Source of the DNA: Acidobacteriota bacterium
Lineage (GTDB): Bacteria; Acidobacteriota; Terriglobia; UBA7540
NCBI GenBank assembly: GCA_021828245.1
Contig: JAKASC010000032.1
Location: 1 to 14,157 of the forward strand
Reading direction: 5' to 3'
Length of the DNA: 14,157 nt
The position numbers and the translations under genes are program-made. Below are positions 7,128 through 13,885 of this stretch, piece by piece. Below the pieces are notes generated by a model. It ran no database searches. It saw only the letters and a program-made list of their open reading frames with translations, and was not told the DNA's origin. Positions within the stretch are counted from its first letter, which is position 1. Every line of letters begins with the position of its first letter.

Positions 7128-7943
7128 TTAACGGCGAACCGCGATAGGAGCCACCAAGCGCCGACGCATGATTGTGGGACCATCTTCAAACTTCGTGAGT
7201 ATTGCTCCCGTCTCGATCCGAGGCAGCACGTCTCGCGAGGCCACAGTATCGTTCCAGTACGCCTGAAACCACTGGGCTTTCTTTAGCGCGTCATTCTTGT
7301 CATTGCTTAGCCTCTGAGTAACAAAATAAACGATTCGCTTGGCGGGAGATTCAAGGACCACCTTGCCGACCTCCAGTTCCGGTGTGTACTCCGCATAGCG
7401 CAGGAGGTAGTTCACGAAATAACGTGCTTTCCCGTCCTCCTTTAGCCACTGTGCGAAGTCACTTCCTAGTTTCATCGCGTCATCTGCGACCTTCCGCGAT
7501 AGCAAAACGCGCGGACCGTCGGCTTCTTTGTGCTCTAGGTCATAGGCTTCCGTTACAGCTTCCCCAAAGACGAAATCCTTGCTGTGATGCGCGGGACCGA
7601 CGCTCAACCCGCCGCGCACGAAGATATCGTATTGCAGGAGGTTCAAGGTTAGCAGTTCGACGGACCGGAAGATCTCCCAGAGTGCATGAGCTGTGTGATC
7701 GGTAGAAATAACAATGCAGTCAGAAAAGTGCGTAAACCGCAAGCCGATCGCAGGATCCTGTCCAAGTGTATCCCTGACCAACTTGAGGGCTTCGACAACT
7801 CGATGACGTTCCAGGACGTCTTGTCCAATTTTCCTGACAAGTTCGCGAAAGCCCAGGAGATCAAGGAAAACGACATACTTCTCGCGATAATCATTGACGA
7901 GATCGAGGTCAATTCTGTCTTGGTTCAGAGAAGTATTTGCCAT
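7128..7943 (-). CDS. Orphan protein with class III nucleotide-cyclase-like fold
   Basis: A 271-residue protein, not named by me with certainty. The order of motifs follows class III nucleotidyl cyclases: YVVFLDLLGF at residues 23-32 (candidate metal ligand D28), FTHFSDCIVIS at 70-80 (second ligand D75), VRGGLSVG at 109-116 and FGEAVTEAYDLE at 126-137, followed by PRVLLS. The two metal aspartates are kept, but where canonical cyclases carry Asn and Arg (VNLAARLE) this one has Thr131 and Asp135, so chemistry is either altered or lost. The FG.A...AY.LE...PR pattern recalls a widespread uncharacterised group. There is no partner gene on its strand: it ends 53 bases from the convergent relaxase and its start faces the divergent par operon. 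The ATG has AGGAG ten bases upstream. Pycsar-like signalling would need an effector, which is not adjacent. Confidence 0.6.
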   Translation of the reverse strand: MANTSLNQDRIDLDLVNDYREKYVVFLDLLGFRELVRKIGQDVLERHRVVEALKLVRDTLGQDPAIGLRFTHFSDCIVISTDHTAHALWEIFRSVELLTLNLLQYDIFVRGGLSVGPAHHSKDFVFGEAVTEAYDLEHKEADGPRVLLSRKVADDAMKLGSDFAQWLKEDGKARYFVNYLLRYAEYTPELEVGKVVLESPAKRIVYFVTQRLSNDKNDALKKAQWFQAYWNDTVASRDVLPRIETGAILTKFEDGPTIMRRRLVAPIAVRR

Positions 7944-7969
7944 TATGCAGTCGCTCCTGCTCCAAGCTT

Positions 7970-7991
7970 AGATTGTTCCCGCAGGGAATCT
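7970..7991. promoter_or_regulatory. Inverted repeat upstream of the cyclase-like gene
   Basis: AGATT (7970-7974) and TCCC (7977-7980) face GGGAATCT (7984-7991) across a GCA loop, with a two-base bulge in the left arm. It lies 27 bp upstream of the cyclase-like start, where an operator or a leader hairpin would be expected. No convincing promoter hexamers could be fixed for that gene. Confidence 0.3.
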
Positions 7992-8059
7992 AACCCATAA
8001 TAACGCGTCTGCTGAACACAGCGGCCAGCGCATCCTCTGGAGAAGGCCAAACAATCCCC

Positions 8060-8114
8060 TTGTTTTTTCCCCGCCAACTGGCGTAATTTCAGCATTGCGG
8101 CATTCCCGCATTTC
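8060..8114 (+). promoter_or_regulatory. par operon promoter and upstream 8-bp repeat array (candidate centromere/operator)
   Basis: Four consecutive 8-bp units run from 8083 to 8114: GTAATTTC, AGCATTGC, GGCATTCC and CGCATTTC. A matching four-unit array lies just after the operon at 8968-8999. A possible promoter is TTGTTT at 8060-8065 and TAATTT at 8084-8089 (spacing 18), so the array covers the -10 and start region. Small ribbon-helix-helix partition proteins bind short tandem units of this kind both as centromere and as operator; this role is inferred. A short inverted repeat CGCCA/TGGCG lies at 8072-8083. Confidence 0.6.
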
Positions 8115-8127
8115 GGAAGGGACGGCA

Positions 8128-8733
8128 ATGTATATTACCGTGACCAATTACAAGGGAGGCGTCGGCAAGACCACCACCGCAGTCCACCTTGCCGCCTACT
8201 TCCAGCGCCTAGCGCCGACCGTGCTTATCGACGGCGACCCGAACCGCTGCGCTACAAGGTGGGGGGAAACCGGCAGAATGCCCTTTGCCATCGTGGACAG
8301 GGAGGAAGGAGACTATCAAGCCCGCAACTACACACACGTCATCAAGGACACCGAGGCTCGCCCCGGTTTGGCAGACTTTGAAAGGCTTGCCAGAGGTTGT
8401 GACCTTCTGGTTATTCCCGCCGTACCCTCCAGGCTCGACATCGAGGCTCTTAAACTCACGATTGCCGCCCTGCGCACTGTAGGCACCGACCATTACCGAA
8501 TATTGCTTACCAAAGTCCCGCCGCCCCCGGAAAACGACGGCGCGGAACTGCGCAAGCTTCTTACCGCAGCCAAGACCCCGATATTCCGCGCCGAGATACC
8601 TCGCCTCAAGGCATTCGAGCACGCCACCGCCCAAGGCGTGCCCGTCTATGAAGTTCATGACCCCCGCGCGGCGCGTGCATGGGAAGCCTACGAATCAGCT
8701 GGAAGGGAAATCACCAATGAGAGGAAAAAATAA
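8128..8733 (+). CDS. parA: ParA-family partition ATPase (small, type Ib)
   Basis: A 201-residue deviant Walker A ATPase that drives plasmid segregation over the nucleoid. The P-loop KGGVGKTT is at residues 9-16, with the signature lysine at 9. VLIDGDPN follows at 32-39 and the Walker B-like CDLLVIPAVPS at 91-101. There is no N-terminal DNA-binding extension, which places it with the small type Ib ParAs that rely on their partner for repression. The ATG at 8128 is preceded by GGAAGGGA at 8115-8122. A TTG at 8095 in frame would place the start inside the 8-bp repeat array and is rejected. The last 17 bases overlap the next gene, indicating a two-gene operon. The segment HVIKDTEARP (about 70-79) is where many relatives have an IDT.ARP motif. 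Confidence 0.92.
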   Translation: MYITVTNYKGGVGKTTTAVHLAAYFQRLAPTVLIDGDPNRCATRWGETGRMPFAIVDREEGDYQARNYTHVIKDTEARPGLADFERLARGCDLLVIPAVPSRLDIEALKLTIAALRTVGTDHYRILLTKVPPPPENDGAELRKLLTAAKTPIFRAEIPRLKAFEHATAQGVPVYEVHDPRAARAWEAYESAGREITNERKK

Positions 8734-8971
8734 ATTCAACGTCGATTTTACTGACATCGGCCCCGTCAAGGACACCCGCCAGGAGCGCAACGAGAAGCGC
8801 GGGCCAGGACGACCTATAGGCAAGCGCAGCAATCCAGCTTACCGGCAGTACACCGCGCTACTCCGCATCGACACGCATGATCGCGCCGTTGAAAAGCTGC
8901 GCAAGATTACGGCCAAGCCTGACTTTGGCGAATACATCGAGCAGTTGATTCAGCAAGACTTAAAATCATAA
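8717..8971 (+). CDS. Small ribbon-helix-helix centromere-binding protein (ParB/ParG-like)
   Basis: An 84-residue protein, second gene of the par operon. The first 43 residues are basic and likely flexible (RQERNEKRGPGRPIGKR at 21-37), like the mobile N-terminal tails of ParG-type proteins that stimulate the ParA ATPase. Residues 44-84 fit a ribbon-helix-helix: strand YTALLRID, helix DRAVEKLRKITA, then helix FGEYIEQLIQQDL. The ATG at 8717 lies within parA and has GGAAGGGAAA at 8701-8710 as ribosome site. The stop codon is already part of the downstream repeat array (8968-8999). It should bind the flanking 8-bp units, repress the operon and link DNA to ParA. Assigned from size, fold and position; the family name is not certain. 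Confidence 0.8.
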   Translation: MRGKNKFNVDFTDIGPVKDTRQERNEKRGPGRPIGKRSNPAYRQYTALLRIDTHDRAVEKLRKITAKPDFGEYIEQLIQQDLKS

Positions 8972-8999
8972 TTTCGGCATTTCGACATTGTGGCATTTC
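8968..8999. repeat. Downstream 8-bp repeat array (candidate parS)
   Basis: Four units with an 8-bp period: ATAATTTC, GGCATTTC, GACATTGT, GGCATTTC. It mirrors the array upstream of parA, down to the first unit (G/A)TAATTTC. It begins in the stop codon of the small RHH gene and runs toward the convergent membrane-protein gene. With the upstream array it brackets the partition operon, as expected for centromere sites. Confidence 0.6.
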
Positions 9000-9021
9000 A
9001 GCAAGCGCAAACGCCCGAAGG

Positions 9022-9978
9022 CTAAGAAGCGCTGATAGTTGCTCCGCACACGTTACACTTGAGAACCCGCTTTTTCATGACCAATAGCCATCCGAGTAGT
9101 CCCGCGACGAACGAGCCAATTAGCCAAAAGATAGCAAGGCCACCGCCGATGATGTGAAACAAACGGATCCCAGCGTGAACTGCGTTCCGGGCATTTCCTG
9201 TAGATTCCAGGCTGTCGTAAAGGCGGTTGGTTTCGGCATCAGGTGGAGCGAGCGATCCGTTCGTCAAATCTTGCTGGCATCCCCTGTTTGCCGCTTCCTG
9301 GAGAACGCCTATTTTGATTTGTGACAGCGTGCACTCGCAAATCTCGCGCGAAGTTTCCTCCTGGCTGGCTGTAATCGGAAATGCACCGTATCGCTCGACG
9401 AGGCTGCTGTCCAATGACATGACGCAGTTTCGGCGGAAGATATCGTCAGAACGCCCCTCTGGAGATTGTGCCCGCTTGAAATTCTCGACGGTCTCTGAGT
9501 AGATGGGTGAAACGTCTCTCTCGGTTCTGCGAATCGGAGCAAGGCCAAGCTTCCTTCGACGGTCCGGGTTCGGCTCGCTGCAGATTTGACTGGCCGTCGC
9601 CACGGAGTGGGTTGAGTTGAAGGCGGCAACCTGGCATTCACACAACGCCACGATCGGGAAAAGAGATGCGGGCGTCCCGGACACCGGCGACCCAAAGTCG
9701 ACAACATAGGTCGCGCAGTAGCGCCGGAGTTGGTCGTCGGAGCTTTCCCCTGGAGAAGTGGTTTTGGTCGCAGAGCTTTCGCCCTCACTATTATACGAAA
9801 GAATCCCGAAGAGGATTAGTGCGCTTACCAGCATTCCGAGTATCGACGGGACCAGAAGAATGTATCCGATGGCCACGACGGGCCGGCTCATGCGGAATAT
9901 CTTTTTCGGAATAAGAACACCGCGATCACACACCTTGCATGGCGGATGAAAATCAGAGCGGGGAGGATCGCTATTCAT
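9022..9978 (-). CDS. Two-pass membrane protein with split CxxC termini and duplicated cysteine motif
   Basis: A 318-residue protein of unknown function. It carries CKVC at residues 14-17 and CNVC at 308-311, each half of a zinc ribbon. Membrane segments lie at about 33-60 and 271-300, and the flanking residues (PKKIFRMSR before the first, MKKRVLK after the second) put both ends in the cytoplasm, where the two CxxC pairs could share one zinc. The loop between (61-270) is external and contains a duplication: RRYC88...C113EC115...C133 and RRNC185...C214EC216...C234, with identical 18-residue spacing from CxC to the last cysteine. Disulfides are likely there. It begins 21 bases after the MuF-like gene and is probably the last gene of that operon. 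No clear ribosome site is seen before the ATG at 9978. Confidence 0.7.
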   Translation of the reverse strand: MNSDPPRSDFHPPCKVCDRGVLIPKKIFRMSRPVVAIGYILLVPSILGMLVSALILFGILSYNSEGESSATKTTSPGESSDDQLRRYCATYVVDFGSPVSGTPASLFPIVALCECQVAAFNSTHSVATASQICSEPNPDRRRKLGLAPIRRTERDVSPIYSETVENFKRAQSPEGRSDDIFRRNCVMSLDSSLVERYGAFPITASQEETSREICECTLSQIKIGVLQEAANRGCQQDLTNGSLAPPDAETNRLYDSLESTGNARNAVHAGIRLFHIIGGGLAIFWLIGSFVAGLLGWLLVMKKRVLKCNVCGATISAS

Positions 9979-9999
9979 GTCTAATCTGAAGTTTTCTTG

Positions 10000-10599
10000 T
10001 TAATTTTGAATTCCAGAAATCCGCTGAAATTCCTTCCGGCTCATGCTCACGATCCGGCCATTTATGTAAACTCGCGTGGGCCACTTCGTATCATCTAGCC
10101 TCAGCATTGGAAGAGCATCACACCGGCAGCCCTCTATTTCTCCAGGATGGTACTTGCCCTGTGGTGATTCACCAATCAATTCCTCTGGAGCGGGCGGATC
10201 ACCCCAAGAAACCAAAACCCCTTCCATATTTCGGTGGCTGGCCCTAACGCGTTCATCTTGGCAACTAGACCACTTGTACCATTCGAGACCTATCTCTTCC
10301 GCCTGCGCTCGCTCGAATGCGGTGTTGGCAATAAATGCTACGGTCCGCACCTTGCCTTCCAGTTCTCTTCCGTCGTACTGTGGGAATCTGCGAAGGATCT
10401 TGCTTGCGATGCCCTCAGCTCGCAAACCTTTGAGATTTTGAGAACGGATGTAGTCCAGCAATTTGAGAGGGAAATAGGACGTCATCCCAAGGCGCTGGCA
10501 GCTTTCAAGGAAGTATCTTCTAGCTGCTTTCCCGACCGGGCCTGCGTATTCTCTCTTCAGTCCCTCGTAAATGGTTCTCCCTGATCTCTCATAAACCAT
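10000..10599 (-). CDS. Stand-alone Mu gpF / SPP1 gp7-like domain protein
   Basis: A 199-residue protein whose centre and C-terminus match the phage Mu gpF-like head-morphogenesis domain: YKWSSCQDERVRASHRNMEG at residues 108-127, SWGDPP at 131-136, and HPGEIEGCRCDALP at 151-164, the conserved PGE..CRC end. The N-terminal 100 residues are helical and basic. In phages this domain is part of a minor capsid protein made beside the portal, and it is also known fused to toxin domains. Here there is no portal, terminase or capsid gene, so a virion role is unlikely. A short tail (WPTRVYINGRIVSMSRKEFQRI) follows the domain. The ATG at 10599 overlaps the FRG gene by 11 bases, and the ribosome site is weak, so translation is probably coupled. 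A role with the neighbouring FRG protein is inference. Confidence 0.75.
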   Translation of the reverse strand: MVYERSGRTIYEGLKREYAGPVGKAARRYFLESCQRLGMTSYFPLKLLDYIRSQNLKGLRAEGIASKILRRFPQYDGRELEGKVRTVAFIANTAFERAQAEEIGLEWYKWSSCQDERVRASHRNMEGVLVSWGDPPAPEELIGESPQGKYHPGEIEGCRCDALPMLRLDDTKWPTRVYINGRIVSMSRKEFQRISGIQN

Positions 10600-11509
10600 A
10601 GGCCGTTACCGGTTTATCGCTTTTTCCCACTTCCTTCGGTGATGACCCCCACCAAAGGCTGATGGCTCCCTTTGGCGGCGGCGTACTCAATTCATCCTCA
10701 GTGGCGCGACTTACACCGTAGTAATCAGGAAACATTGTCGCTCCTGTCACCCCATAGAGAGAGCACAGCTTTAGTGCGGCTGGTGCCTCGCTAATGGGCA
10801 ATGTGACTTTCTTTAATGGAGGCGGGGGCGGCTGCGCAAGGAGGTACAAATCCAATTCTATTTGTCCCTCGAATGGCTTCCCTCTGCCCCCCTTCTGTGT
10901 CAATAGAGTGAACCGGCCCGATTGTGCAGCAAGGTTGGCATTATTACCGCCCGGCACCGTGACCACCTGCAGCGCCGGAAATAGGGACTTTTTTTCAATA
11001 TCTAGAATCCAAACGGCAAGCCGGTCACCCCTGCAGGCATCCTTTTTTCGGAGTGCATCGGAGATTGCAAAATAGGCTGCCACATAAGCGCGGGTTGACC
11101 AATCCAGCAGGCGTGTTGGAAGGCGATGATGTTGTCCCAAGGCAAGCAGGGCGTGCATCTCTGGGGGCGGCCATGCAGATGTATTTATCCAAGCCCCGCC
11201 CGGCCCTGCCGGGGTATTTTGGTTCAGAAACTTTTCGCGGAAGGCCGGTGAGTCATTTGGAATCGCAAGCCCAATCGAATCACAGTGACGAACAAACGTT
11301 TCGAGGTATGCCCATTCTTTAAAAACCTGCATGTCTGAAGCTGCGGAAATACCTCTTCGCAGAATAGAGGGCGTTAGATGCCAGCAGTGGTCAGCTACGC
11401 CCCGGTACAGGAGTTTGCAGGGCTTTGGGAAAAGCGATCTCTCGGGAGAGAGCAAGCTCCAAAATTCAGTTGCGGTGGCGGCGTGTTTAACCTCGATTGA
11501 GTCTGTCAA
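10589..11509 (-). CDS. FRG-domain protein
   Basis: A 306-residue protein with an FRG domain. The name-giving motif is LLYRGVAD at residues 33-40, followed by a conserved W.LTPSILRR, then HALLALGQHHRLPTRLLDWS at 119-138 and AYVAAYFAIS at 141-150. The end GVTGATMFPDYYG is also typical. FRG proteins occur in many mobile elements and in islands with defence genes, but their activity is not established to my knowledge. I chose a TTG start at 11509: the integrase stop is at 11511-11513, and GGGGA lies six bases upstream. A longer frame reaching back to 11632 only re-reads integrase codons and is rejected. The central part contains a run PPPPPL. The gene therefore follows the integrase without a gap and overlaps the MuF-like gene, pointing to one transcript and a shared job. 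Confidence 0.8.
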   Translation of the reverse strand: MTDSIEVKHAATATEFWSLLSPERSLFPKPCKLLYRGVADHCWHLTPSILRRGISAASDMQVFKEWAYLETFVRHCDSIGLAIPNDSPAFREKFLNQNTPAGPGGAWINTSAWPPPEMHALLALGQHHRLPTRLLDWSTRAYVAAYFAISDALRKKDACRGDRLAVWILDIEKKSLFPALQVVTVPGGNNANLAAQSGRFTLLTQKGGRGKPFEGQIELDLYLLAQPPPPPLKKVTLPISEAPAALKLCSLYGVTGATMFPDYYGVSRATEDELSTPPPKGAISLWWGSSPKEVGKSDKPVTAYGL

Positions 11510-11510
11510 T

Positions 11511-12506
11511 TCAAATCCCCACCTTGCCGTACTCATCCAGCGAGGCGACATCCCCGCGCCGGTCGTAAAGCTGCGTGGTGCGGGTGTCGGCGTGGTTTGC
11601 CATCTTGCGGGCTTCCGCCAGCGAGCCGTCACTTTTCAGGTAATCGGTGATGCCGGTGGCCCGCATGGAGTGATTGCCGATGCGGGTTTTGATGCCTGCC
11701 CGCTTCGCATGGCGCTGAATCATCCGGTAGGCGTCCTGTTGCGTCATCCGGTGCGGCCTGCCGGTAGAGCGCCCCGTGGTGCGAAACAGCGGCCCGTCTT
11801 CGTCCTTTCCGAGGCCCGCCGCCGCAATGTATTCATCCAGGTACGTTTCCAGCTTTGAGATGCACGGCGCTTCGTGTTCCTTGCCGCCTTTCTCGTGCAG
11901 CCGCACCCATCCGCGCCGCCCCTGACTGAAATAATCCTCCACGTTCATGTTGACCACCGCGCCGACGCGGGCGAACGTGTAAATCATCACGCCGATAATC
12001 GCCCGGTCGCGCAGGCCGGTGAGCGAGCTTGTGTCAATCGCCGCCAGCAGCGCCCGCGCTTCGTCGCGGTCAAGCACCGGCGTCTTACCTTTTTTCTGTG
12101 AATACTTCGGGCCGCGCACCGCGTGCGCCGGATTGCTCTCGAGGACGTGGCCGACCACCAGCCAGTCAAAGAGCATTCGCAGCGCCGCGAGATGCTGCTT
12201 GACCGTGGGCCTGGAAAGCCCCGCGCCCTCCGGTCTGGCGAGGCCCAGGCCCTCGATATACACGGCGACGTGGGGCGGCTTCACGTCCGCCAGGCTGCCC
12301 AACCCCCGGCCCTCGCACCAGTCCGAGAACCGGCAGGCGGCCTTGTAATAGGCCCGCCGCGTGTTTTTGTTGCGGATGTTGGCGGTGAAGAAGCCGAAGA
12401 ACCGCTCCGCCGCTTTCTCATCCGGCAGAAACACGGCGGGGGGCTTGGCGGCCAGGCCCGCGAGTGAGCGAGGTTCTTTGAAAGGGATGATTTCAGTGTT
12501 TGTCAC
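11511..12506 (-). CDS. Tyrosine recombinase (phage integrase family)
   Basis: A 331-residue site-specific recombinase. Residues 29-130 form the SAM-like core-binding domain, and about 143-331 the catalytic domain. The catalytic set is complete: R180 (in FARVGAVV), K206 (HEKGGKEH), H279 and R282 (HSMRATG), H305 (ANHADTR) and nucleophile Y314 (LYDRR). It resembles the integrases carried on many proteobacterial-type plasmids and elements, which may resolve plasmid multimers or insert cargo; no crossover site was recognised nearby. Start is a GTG at 12506 overlapping the preceding stop as GTGA, with AGGG about six bases upstream, so it is translationally coupled to the small gene before it. Its stop is directly followed by the FRG gene. 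Both neighbours share its strand. Confidence 0.93.
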   Translation of the reverse strand: MTNTEIIPFKEPRSLAGLAAKPPAVFLPDEKAAERFFGFFTANIRNKNTRRAYYKAACRFSDWCEGRGLGSLADVKPPHVAVYIEGLGLARPEGAGLSRPTVKQHLAALRMLFDWLVVGHVLESNPAHAVRGPKYSQKKGKTPVLDRDEARALLAAIDTSSLTGLRDRAIIGVMIYTFARVGAVVNMNVEDYFSQGRRGWVRLHEKGGKEHEAPCISKLETYLDEYIAAAGLGKDEDGPLFRTTGRSTGRPHRMTQQDAYRMIQRHAKRAGIKTRIGNHSMRATGITDYLKSDGSLAEARKMANHADTRTTQLYDRRGDVASLDEYGKVGI

Positions 12507-12811
12507 GCGCGCCCTGCCTGTACCGGGAACGCCGCCGCGAAACGACCGCTGCGAAAATCCATGCTGAGCTTGCCGACGTTCTCAAAAGCATAGCCTTCCA
12601 CGGCCTTACAGACGCGGCCCGTGACATCCAGGAACAGCGCCACGTCCTCGGGGCTGAATCCATCATAGCGTCCCGACTCGAAGATGAAGCTGTAGCCAGG
12701 CCGCTTGCCCAGCTCGTAGACCTCGTAGCACACCCCCACTTCCCCGGCGTTGCACACGCTGGAGCTACGCTTTGCCACGGCCAGCGAGCCCACGGTGATT
12801 TCAGGATTCAT
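12503..12811 (-). CDS. Small conserved-looking hypothetical protein
   Basis: A 102-residue protein that I do not recognise by function. It is predicted as a compact beta-rich domain: ITVGSLAVAKRSS, VGVCYEVYEL, PGYSFIFESGRYDGFSPEDVALFL, then a Phe/Gly-rich end. Similar VCYEVYEL...GYSFIFE...YDGFSP proteins are, in my memory, frequent on mobile elements, without assigned role. It has three cysteines (C20, C28, C68) and no membrane segment. The ATG at 12811 has a strong GGAGG seven bases upstream. An in-frame GTG at 12850 would lie in the operator hairpin and upstream of the likely transcription start, so it was rejected. The stop overlaps the integrase start (GTGA), making this the leading gene of the integrase operon. 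It could be a regulator of the recombinase, but it has no visible DNA-binding motif. Confidence 0.7.
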   Translation of the reverse strand: MNPEITVGSLAVAKRSSSVCNAGEVGVCYEVYELGKRPGYSFIFESGRYDGFSPEDVALFLDVTGRVCKAVEGYAFENVGKLSMDFRSGRFAAAFPVQAGRA

Positions 12812-12828
12812 GCTCCGCCCTCCAATAC

Positions 12829-12870
12829 GTGTGATAATCTCCTTTATCACACCTTTCGTCTTAAAACCAA
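12829..12870 (-). promoter_or_regulatory. Integrase operon promoter with inverted-repeat operator
   Basis: On the minus strand, TTGGTT (12870-12865) and GATAAA (12848-12843) with 16 bases between are a plausible promoter. The -10 lies inside a perfect 9-bp inverted repeat, GTGTGATAA at 12829-12837 and TTATCACAC at 12844-12852, with a six-base spacer. A repressor bound there would block the promoter. On the transcript strand the loop reads AGGAGA. The site lies just after the repA stop and 18 bases before the small gene. Confidence 0.45.
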
Positions 12871-12892
12871 GAGACTCCCCGCCGCCGTCCTT

Positions 12893-13885
12893 TTACGCCG
12901 GCGCCGCGACCGCAGGCCGCACGGCAGGCGGGCAGGGGAGTATGTCGAATCCGCCCGGCTTGTTTTTAATTTTCAACCCCGGATACACGGCCTTCACTTT
13001 TCTTAGCGCTATTCCCGCCTTTTTCTTGAAGTCCTTCACGTCACTGTAATCGCACCCGATCTGCTGCATGAGACCGCGCCAGGGCACGAATTGCGGCGCT
13101 CCCTTGCGGCTCACCACAAATGCCCGATACGTCGCCCAGGCGTACAGGTCAAGCGCCAGCGGCGATTGTTTCAACGCCCGCAACGCCCGCATATCGACAG
13201 GAACCGGCGCGGCAGTAACGGCCTTAAAGAAGTCTTCCCCTAGCTCTATCCAGCTTTCCCACAGCGTCGCTTGCTCCGGTTTTTTCACATCCCACCAGAG
13301 CTCGCCCTTCGGCGCGACATCCATATTCATCCATCGCTCACCATGCGCCCCGTTTCTTTCAACACTTTGTTGAAAGCTAATGCGCGCAGCGAACAGCCGC
13401 CGCATTTGCTCGCGCAAGCGTTTTGCGTCGCTCCGCTTTCCGGCTCCGGCGCTGGAAGGAATCAGCCCTAACTCCCGCATGAACTCTGAAAGGCTCCGGC
13501 CAAGCAGGAGGCGGCGGTTCTTCGTTTGAACCGCTTCTGTAATTACCCAAAAGAGCAGCAACCGAGGGATGGAGCCGTAAGGAAACCCTACCGGGGCCTC
13601 TTTCTTACCATCCCAACCAGGTTGAATGACGAGCGTGAGATTTCCGCTTTGCCTTGTCCATGCCGGTTTGTCGTTACCGGGGTTCCGATGCGGCAGCGTG
13701 CATTGCACCAATTGCCGGGCCATGTACGCTCGTTCCACGTCATCCGGCTCAAGTCGGATGACCGTTGCCGCATCGAGCAGCTTTTCATGAGACGCGGCGA
13801 ACGCCACCTCTTTGATCGCCCTCTTAACGATTGGTAGGTTTTTGAAAAGCTCCCCGACCGGCTCCATTTCCGAACCATAGCTCAT
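12893..13885 (-). CDS. repA: Plasmid replication initiator RepA (RPA family)
   Basis: A 330-residue initiator of the plasmid RepA/RPA family. The diagnostic stretch IPRLLLFWVITEAV at residues 106-119 is followed by LLLGRSLSEFMRELG (126-140) and RLREQMRRLFAARIS (156-170). The C-terminal part holds ALDLYAWATYR and the KAVYPGLKIK end, probably the second winged-helix DNA-binding region. It should bind the three iterons just upstream and recruit the host replisome. The start is uncertain: ATG 13885 is listed, but a TTG at 13897 and an ATG at 13867 are in frame and none has a good ribosome site. A DnaA-box-like sequence overlaps the listed start, hinting that initiation and repA expression interfere. 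It ends 42 bases before the integrase operon's operator. Confidence 0.9.
   Translation of the reverse strand: MSYGSEMEPVGELFKNLPIVKRAIKEVAFAASHEKLLDAATVIRLEPDDVERAYMARQLVQCTLPHRNPGNDKPAWTRQSGNLTLVIQPGWDGKKEAPVGFPYGSIPRLLLFWVITEAVQTKNRRLLLGRSLSEFMRELGLIPSSAGAGKRSDAKRLREQMRRLFAARISFQQSVERNGAHGERWMNMDVAPKGELWWDVKKPEQATLWESWIELGEDFFKAVTAAPVPVDMRALRALKQSPLALDLYAWATYRAFVVSRKGAPQFVPWRGLMQQIGCDYSDVKDFKKKAGIALRKVKAVYPGLKIKNKPGGFDILPCPPAVRPAVAAPA

Noticed and set aside
8095..8127. TTG start adding 11 residues to ParA
   Set aside because: It would translate the 8-bp repeat array, while ATG 8128 has a good ribosome site and gives the usual short lead before the P-loop.
10000..10599. Prophage remnant based on the Mu gpF-like domain
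   Set aside because: No portal, terminase, capsid or tail gene is present, and the gene is intact and locked into an operon with plasmid-type genes.
11510..11632. Longer N-terminus for the FRG protein
   Set aside because: The added residues are rich in Arg, Trp, Thr and Pro and are simply integrase codons read out of frame; no ribosome site supports the upstream start.
11331..11858. Plus-strand open frame of 175 residues
   Set aside because: It is antisense to the well-supported integrase and FRG genes and shows no domain pattern.
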